Origin: Bacillota bacterium
GTDB taxonomy: Bacteria > Bacillota > Clostridia > Christensenellales > Borkfalkiaceae
Direction of reading: 5' to 3'
Length of the DNA stretch: 5,432 bases
Assembly (NCBI GenBank): GCA_003343765.1
Contig: QAKO01000003.1
Location: 1-5,432 of the forward strand
In this document: in pieces, positions 1-5,432 of the stretch
How the letters are laid out: every line of letters begins with the position of its first letter
Position numbering within the stretch: the first letter of the stretch is position 1
Notes under the pieces: model-generated
The model's database searches: none
Told to the model about the DNA's origin: nothing
Seen by the model: the letters and a program-made list of their open reading frames with translations, nothing else
Program-made: the position numbers and the translations under genes

Positions 1-143
1 CCGCTCCCCGTCACCCGCGAAACGATCCCGAACCGCTCCGTTACCGCGCGTTCCAGTTCCCCCTGCACTGTCCTGCCGTTCTCCTGTATCTGCCAGCCGC
101 AAAAATGCGTACCGTCATAACAGACTTTCATCACTATATTCAT
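1..143 (-). CDS. truA: tRNA pseudouridine(38-40) synthase TruA, N-terminal part (cut by window edge)
   Basis: TruA converts uridines 38-40 of the tRNA anticodon stem-loop to pseudouridine in the cytoplasm. The 47 complete codons here translate to an N-terminus with the family hallmark YDGTHFCGWQ at residues 9-18 and RTVQGELE at 24-31, matching the start of bacterial TruA. The frame ends in VTGSG at the window edge. In the family the next residues are the RTDAG motif with the catalytic Asp, so the active-site residue lies just outside. Three in-frame ATGs are possible (first bases at 164, 143 and 131). I chose 143 because it gives the usual short lead before YDGT and has a weak GGTG six bases upstream; the ATG at 164 lies in a small hairpin and has no ribosome site. 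It follows ecfT by 48 nt on the same strand, the order common in Firmicutes, and is probably in the same operon. Identity is secure; the exact start is not. Confidence 0.92.
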   Translation of the reverse strand, partial: MNIVMKVCYDGTHFCGWQIQENGRTVQGELERAVTERFGIVSRVTGS

Positions 144-159
144 AGTTTGCACCAATTTC

Positions 160-174
160 CGCATAACGTATGCG
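160..174 (-). promoter_or_regulatory. Small perfect inverted repeat in the ecfT-truA gap
   Basis: CGCATA (160-165) and TATGCG (169-174) are perfect inverted copies around a 3-nt loop. In the minus-strand mRNA this makes a 6-bp hairpin that buries the upstream candidate truA ATG (162-164), leaving the ATG at 141-143 free. There is no T-tract after it, so it is not an intrinsic terminator. A regulatory role is inference from position only; a hairpin of this size can arise by chance. Confidence 0.35.
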
Positions 175-191
175 CGATTTCGTCACAAATC

Positions 192-1037
192 TCAATAGAA
201 ATAATTGAGTATCGCAAACTTTCCGCCAAAATAAATATTCAGGAACACCACACCTGTGATCAGCCCCGCAAGCAGGATCAGCCCCACAACGTCACGCCAG
301 CCGAACGTGAGTTTTTTGTACTTCGTCCTTCCCTTCGAACCGCTGTAACAGCGCGCATCCATCGCATCGCCCAAATCTTCCGCCCTGCGGAACGCACTCA
401 CTAAAAGCGGCACGAGCACGGGGATCATCGCCTTTGCACGCTTGATCAGTCCGCCCGTTTCAAAATTCGCTCCGCGCGCTTTCTGCGCAGATATGATTCG
501 GTTTGTTTCATCGATCAGCGTCGGAATAAACCGTAAAGCAATGCTCATGATCAGCGCCAGTTCATGCACGGGAAAATGAATCCATTTGAGCGGCGTGAGC
601 AGGCTCTCGATCCCGTCGGTCAATGCGACGGGCGTCGTAGTCAGCGTCAGCACGGAAGTTCCCAATACGAGCAAAAACAAACGCATCGCCAGAAAAATCA
701 TGTTGATGATCGATTCCCAAGAAATCGTGATCACCCACCACTGCGCCAAAATATGCAGATCACTCGACGACGAATAAAAAAACAGGTTGAGAATCGCCGT
801 AAAAATGATAATAAAGAGGATCATTTTTACCGACCGCAGCACACTCCCGACCGGTACGCGCGAAAACGCGACCGCTATGATCAGAAACAGCGTCACTGCC
901 GCCAGTCCGAAAAAGTTATTCGCCAGAAAAATTGCCACGATATAGGCAATAACAAGCACGATCTTCGCCCGCGGATCCATCCTGTGTACAAACGACTGTG
1001 TGGGATAATATTGCCCGAACGTTACATCATTCAGCAT
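192..1037 (-). CDS. ecfT: ECF transporter transmembrane component EcfT
   Basis: EcfT is the membrane scaffold of energy-coupling-factor transporters. It links the ATPases EcfA1 and EcfA2 to a substrate-binding S protein and passes on the ATP-driven movement. From this start the protein is 281 aa, close to the family's usual length of about 265. The N-terminus carries the family pattern FGQYYP...HRMDPRAK (residues 7-25). Hydrophobic segments lie near 26-39, 42-58, 71-88, 112-131 and 250-270. The cytoplasmic coupling helices contain the two short Ala-Arg signatures that dock in the ATPase grooves: QKARGA (185-190) and MDARCY (226-231). I chose the ATG at 1037 over a GTG at 1046. The GTG sits inside the ribosome site GGCGGTGA (1050-1043), which is correctly placed 5 nt before the ATG, and MLNDVTFGQYYP is the usual beginning. 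The start overlaps the end of ecfA2 by 11 nt, so translation is probably coupled. The substrate cannot be told from EcfT, because group II modules serve several S proteins. Confidence 0.95.
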   Translation of the reverse strand: MLNDVTFGQYYPTQSFVHRMDPRAKIVLVIAYIVAIFLANNFFGLAAVTLFLIIAVAFSRVPVGSVLRSVKMILFIIIFTAILNLFFYSSSSDLHILAQWWVITISWESIINMIFLAMRLFLLVLGTSVLTLTTTPVALTDGIESLLTPLKWIHFPVHELALIMSIALRFIPTLIDETNRIISAQKARGANFETGGLIKRAKAMIPVLVPLLVSAFRRAEDLGDAMDARCYSGSKGRTKYKKLTFGWRDVVGLILLAGLITGVVFLNIYFGGKFAILNYFY

Positions 1038-1902
1038 GCCGCTCACCGCCTTTCCCGTACAGGGTCAACACTTTTTCCACAAAATCGTCGCAGGTAAAAT
1101 CCGTATCGATATTGTACCCCTTTTCGCGCAGGATTCGCGCGCATTTTGCGGTAACGGGTATATCCAATCCGAGCGAAAGCAGTTCTTCGCTGCGCGAGAA
1201 AATCTCCGAAGGTTTCCCCTCCATGACCACTTTTCCCGCCGAAAAAACCGCCGCACGCGTACAGTTTTCCGCGATCTCGTCCATGTCGTGCGACACGATA
1301 ATGATCGTCTTGCACCAGCCGCCGTGAATGGAGTGCAAAAGCTCCATCAGCTCTTTCTTGCCCAACGGATCCAACCCCGCCGCAGGTTCGTCCAGGATCA
1401 GGATCTCCGGCTTTGTCACGATCACCCCTGCAATCGCCACGCGGCGCTTCTGTCCGCCCGAAAGCTCGAACGGCGAAGCATCTTTCACCTCTTCCCAGTC
1501 CAACCCGACCGTTTCCAGCGCTTCCTTCACCGCCGCACGAGATTCTTCCTCGTTCAGGCCTTTGCGGAAATTTTTCAGGCCGAACTCGACATCCTTTTCC
1601 ACCGTCTCCGCAAACAGCTGGTATTCGGGGTACTGAAACACCATTCCGACCTTGCTGCGAAGTTCCAGAAAGTTGCACTTTTTCTCAGCAAGATCGTAAT
1701 CGCCGATCTTCAGATACCCGTCCGTAAGTTTCAAAAGTCCGTTCAGATGCTGCACAAACGTGGATTTCCCGCTTCCCGTATGCCCGATGATCCCGAAAAA
1801 CTCGCCTTCTTTGATCTCGATGTCCACTCCGTCCAGCGCCGTGCTGGCAAAAGGCGATTTCGGATTATAAACATATTTCAGCCCTTTTGCAACGATCCGC
1901 AT
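1027..1902 (-). CDS. ecfA2: ECF transporter ATP-binding subunit EcfA2
   Basis: This is one of the two non-identical ABC ATPases that form the EcfA1-EcfA2 heterodimer on the cytoplasmic face of EcfT and power uptake of vitamins or metal ions. The 291-aa protein has the full ABC motif set: Walker A GHTGSGKST (40-48), Q-loop at Q90 within FQYPEYQLF (a form typical of EcfA2), signature LSGGQ (147-151), Walker B ILILDEP with catalytic E172, D-loop AGLDP (175-179) and switch His205. The tail after about residue 230 resembles that of EcfA1 (EIF.RSEEL, then L..P) and corresponds to the C-terminal dimerisation domain of this family. The ATG at 1902 is preceded by GGAGG at 1911-1907 with a 4-nt spacer, and the first residues match EcfA2 proteins. 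It overlaps ecfA1 by 25 nt and ecfT by 11 nt, which fits stoichiometric production of the complex. All catalytic residues are present; the A2 rather than A1 assignment rests on the Q-loop form and gene order. Confidence 0.96.
   Translation of the reverse strand: MRIVAKGLKYVYNPKSPFASTALDGVDIEIKEGEFFGIIGHTGSGKSTFVQHLNGLLKLTDGYLKIGDYDLAEKKCNFLELRSKVGMVFQYPEYQLFAETVEKDVEFGLKNFRKGLNEEESRAAVKEALETVGLDWEEVKDASPFELSGGQKRRVAIAGVIVTKPEILILDEPAAGLDPLGKKELMELLHSIHGGWCKTIIIVSHDMDEIAENCTRAAVFSAGKVVMEGKPSEIFSRSEELLSLGLDIPVTAKCARILREKGYNIDTDFTCDDFVEKVLTLYGKGGERHAE
1043..1050 (-). promoter_or_regulatory. Ribosome binding site that decides the ecfT start
   Basis: On the minus strand GGCGGTGA (1050 to 1043) matches the consensus GGAGGTGA at all but one base and stands 5 nt before the ATG at 1037. 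It lies inside the 3' end of ecfA2. Its own GTG (1046-1044) would be a competing start but would have no ribosome site of its own. Confidence 0.75.
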
Positions 1903-2714
1903 ATTTCCTCCGCCAGTTCCTCTGCCGTAAACGCATTCCCGACAGGCATACCCGCCTCCTGCAGACGTTTACAGATATACGCCGCACGCGGCAGCGTCAG
2001 ATTGTATGTCTCCAGCTCCTCGCTCCGCGCAAAAATTTCTTCGGGCGCACCGTCCATCACCACTTCGCCGCGGTGCATCACGATCGCACGGTCGGCTTGC
2101 AGGGCTTCATCCATAAAATGCGTGATCAGGATCACCGTCATGCCCTGTTCCTTGTTCAGACGACGCACCACGTCCATAACTTCCCTTCTGCCTTTCGGAT
2201 CAAGCATCGCCGTGGATTCATCCAGAATTATGATTTTCGGCAGAATCGCCAGCACGCCCGCAATCGCAATGCGCTGTTTCTGTCCGCCCGAAAGACGCGA
2301 CGGCGTCGCATGGCGGAATTTCTCCATGCCCACCGCATTCAAAGCAAAATCGATGCGCTTGCCGATCTCCTCGCGCGGCACGCCGATATTTTCAGGCCCG
2401 AACGCCACGTCGTCCTCCACGATGCTCGCCACCGTCTGGTTGTCCGGATTCTGAAATACCATGCCCGCATTCTTGCGGATCTCAAAGGTGTTTTTCTCGT
2501 CCAGCGTGTCCATGCCGAACACCGTCACACGCCCCGAAACAGGCTCCAACAGCGCGTTGATCAGCTTCGCCAGCGTACTCTTCCCGCTGCCGTTTCTGCC
2601 CAGGATCGCCACGAATTCGCCTTCGCGGATCGTCAGCGTAACACCGTTGACGGCAAACGTGTCATCGCTTTCTCTGTAGGTATATTTTACATTGTCGAAA
2701 TGTACCGCTTCCAT
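1878..2714 (-). CDS. ecfA1: ECF transporter ATP-binding subunit EcfA1
   Basis: This is the partner ATPase of EcfA2 in the shared energising module of group II ECF transporters, and the first gene of the left operon. The 278-aa protein shows Walker A GRNGSGKST (39-47), Q-loop at Q88 within FQNPDNQ (the EcfA1 form, against FQYPEYQ in EcfA2), signature LSGGQ (141-145), Walker B IIILDE with E166, then STAMLDP (167-173), a D-loop wording typical of EcfA1, and switch His199. The C-terminal 45 or so residues parallel those of EcfA2. Length is normal for the family. The ATG at 2714 gives the expected beginning MEAVHFDNVKYTY, but no Shine-Dalgarno sequence precedes it. Instead a TATAAT box ends 8 nt upstream, suggesting a leaderless or nearly leaderless mRNA. 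No in-frame alternative start would both keep the beta-strand before Walker A and have a ribosome site. Translation of ecfA2 probably depends partly on ribosomes reaching it from this gene. Confidence 0.96.
   Translation of the reverse strand: MEAVHFDNVKYTYRESDDTFAVNGVTLTIREGEFVAILGRNGSGKSTLAKLINALLEPVSGRVTVFGMDTLDEKNTFEIRKNAGMVFQNPDNQTVASIVEDDVAFGPENIGVPREEIGKRIDFALNAVGMEKFRHATPSRLSGGQKQRIAIAGVLAILPKIIILDESTAMLDPKGRREVMDVVRRLNKEQGMTVILITHFMDEALQADRAIVMHRGEVVMDGAPEEIFARSEELETYNLTLPRAAYICKRLQEAGMPVGNAFTAEELAEEICGSLQKG
1907..1911 (-). promoter_or_regulatory. Ribosome binding site of ecfA2 inside ecfA1
   Basis: GGAGG (1911 to 1907, minus strand) stands 4 nt before the ecfA2 ATG at 1902 and is embedded in the last codons of ecfA1. 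It is the best Shine-Dalgarno site of the left operon and supports the 25-nt gene overlap as real. Confidence 0.8.
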
Positions 2715-2722
2715 AGCTCAAC

Positions 2723-2751
2723 ATTATAACAAATACGGAAAATTTATACAA
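2723..2751 (-). promoter_or_regulatory. Sigma-A type promoter of the ecfA1-ecfA2-ecfT-truA operon
   Basis: Reading the minus strand, TTGTAT (2751-2746) is followed after exactly 17 bp by a perfect TATAAT (2728-2723). A TG one base before the -10 box makes it an extended -10. The predicted transcription start falls at about 2717-2714, on or within three bases of the ecfA1 ATG. The -35 is only half conserved, but the perfect extended -10 makes the promoter convincing. The start site is a prediction from spacing. Confidence 0.72.
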
Positions 2752-2765
2752 CGATTTTAAGGCAT

Positions 2766-2795
2766 ACTATACGCATTTTCATCTGTTCTTGATAA
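2766..2795 (-). promoter_or_regulatory. Possible second, upstream promoter for the ecf operon
   Basis: On the minus strand TTATCA (2795-2790) and TATAGT (2771-2766) are separated by 18 bp, giving 4 of 6 and 5 of 6 consensus bases. It would start a transcript near 2759 with a leader of about 45 nt, which still has no Shine-Dalgarno site before ecfA1. Its -35 overlaps the first TTGA repeat. In AT-rich DNA such a match is easily accidental, so this is a weak call. Confidence 0.3.
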
Positions 2796-2840
2796 ATCTT
2801 TGACAATTTTCACCGATTTATATTGACTAATCTTTGAAAA
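2789..2840 (+). repeat. Direct repeat with four phased TTGA half-sites (probable operator)
   Basis: Two 18-bp copies, TTGATAAATCTTTGACAA (2789-2806) and TTGACTAATCTTTGAAAA (2823-2840), agree at 15 of 18 positions and start 34 bp apart. Each holds two TTGA words, at 2789, 2800, 2823 and 2834, so the spacings are 11, 23 and 11 bp, close to whole turns of the helix. The second copy contains the nifJ -35 box and half of the spacer. Direct half-sites at 11-bp steps are the known binding pattern of OmpR/PhoB-type response regulators; that such a protein binds here is inference. The region is AT-rich, which raises the chance of coincidence. Confidence 0.5.
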
Positions 2841-2851
2841 AACATTATAAT
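2823..2851 (+). promoter_or_regulatory. Sigma-A type promoter of nifJ
   Basis: TTGACT (2823-2828) and a perfect TATAAT (2846-2851) are separated by exactly 17 bp, 11 of 12 consensus bases. The spacer includes a run of six A. Transcription is predicted to begin near G2858, giving a leader of about 74 nt. The strength fits a highly expressed catabolic enzyme. The -35 lies within the second copy of the direct repeat, so a protein bound there would compete with or contact RNA polymerase. Confidence 0.82.
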
Positions 2852-2864
2852 AAGGAAGGAGTTT

Positions 2865-2900
2865 TGCGGAAACCACACCGCATTTGCTCCGCTTATTTTT
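2865..2900 (+). terminator. Terminator-like hairpin with a competing hairpin in the nifJ leader
   Basis: GCGGA (2866-2870) can pair with TCCGC (2888-2892), extended by AA/TT across a 2-nt bulge, and is followed by TTATTTTT (2893-2900), the layout of a weak intrinsic terminator. The same GCGG can instead pair in TGCGG (2865-2869) with CCGCA (2878-2882), which excludes the first fold. The two structures lie between the predicted start of transcription and the nifJ ribosome site, so attenuation is possible. The stems are short and no ligand-binding domain or leader peptide is convincing. Confidence 0.35.
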
Positions 2901-2915
2901 GTAAAACTAACTATC

Positions 2916-2920
2916 GGAGG
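2916..2920 (+). promoter_or_regulatory. Ribosome binding site of nifJ
   Basis: GGAGG (2916-2920) precedes the ATG at 2932 by 11 nt, slightly longer than the usual 5-9. No other start codon lies in frame between them, so it fixes the nifJ start. Confidence 0.8.
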
Positions 2921-2931
2921 TTCTATTTCCT

Positions 2932-5432
<2,501 letters not shown>

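Noticed and set aside
105..404. A 99-codon open frame on the plus strand across the truA start, the gap and the ecfT end
   Set aside because: It has no ribosome site and no recognisable motif, and it lies antisense to two well-supported genes.
1035..1046. GTG at 1046 as the ecfT start
   Set aside because: The GTG is part of the GGCGGTGA ribosome site that serves the ATG at 1037, and family proteins begin at the position of that ATG.
1036..2454. A 472-codon open frame on the plus strand opposite ecfA2 and ecfA1
   Set aside because: Its translation is low-complexity, rich in Arg, His and Phe, with no family motifs. The opposite strand encodes two complete ABC ATPases, so this is a shadow frame.
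2800..2805. A perfect TTGACA as an additional plus-strand -35 box
   Set aside because: At 16-18 bp downstream there is no -10 box, only ATTGAC-type sequence. It is better explained as part of the TTGA repeat array.
2789..2806. FNR/CRP-type or Rex-type operator
   Set aside because: The required inverted half-sites (ATCAA after TTGAT-N4, or TTCACAA after TTGTGAA) are absent. The repeats here are direct.

Overview
The window is an ordinary-looking bacterial chromosomal segment carrying two divergent transcription units. It most likely comes from an anaerobic Firmicute of the Clostridia type. Three things point that way: the energising module of a group II ECF vitamin/metal transporter in the order ecfA1-ecfA2-ecfT followed by truA, an order typical of Firmicutes; a full-style single-chain pyruvate:ferredoxin oxidoreductase, the central enzyme of anaerobic pyruvate breakdown; and sigma-A type promoters with GGAGG ribosome sites. 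GC content looks moderate by eye in the genes, and the intergenic region is clearly AT-rich. I cannot place it to genus.

Left arm, minus strand (2714 down to 1): ecfA1, ecfA2, ecfT and the 5' part of truA. The first three are translationally overlapping (25 nt, then 11 nt), with Shine-Dalgarno sites inside the upstream gene. truA starts a few tens of bases after ecfT and leaves the window just before its catalytic aspartate. The two ATPases and EcfT make the shared motor that pairs with separate substrate-binding S proteins; no S component is encoded here.

Middle (2715-2931): a 217-bp intergenic region holding promoters in both directions. The ecfA1 promoter (TTGTAT, 17 bp, extended TATAAT) lies so close to the ATG that its transcript should be leaderless or nearly so, and no Shine-Dalgarno site precedes ecfA1. 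The nifJ promoter (TTGACT, 17 bp, TATAAT) lies at the end of an 18-bp direct repeat containing four TTGA half-sites spaced 11, 23 and 11 bp. This looks like a helically phased operator. The nifJ leader can fold into two competing hairpins, one followed by a T-rich tract.

Right arm, plus strand (2932 to the end): nifJ, residues 1 to 833 of an expected roughly 1,170-1,180, intact and open throughout, with TPP-site residues and three sets of iron-sulfur cysteines visible.

I see no mobile element, CRISPR array, RNA gene or evident new multi-gene system. The most interesting signals are regulatory and sit in the divergent intergenic region.
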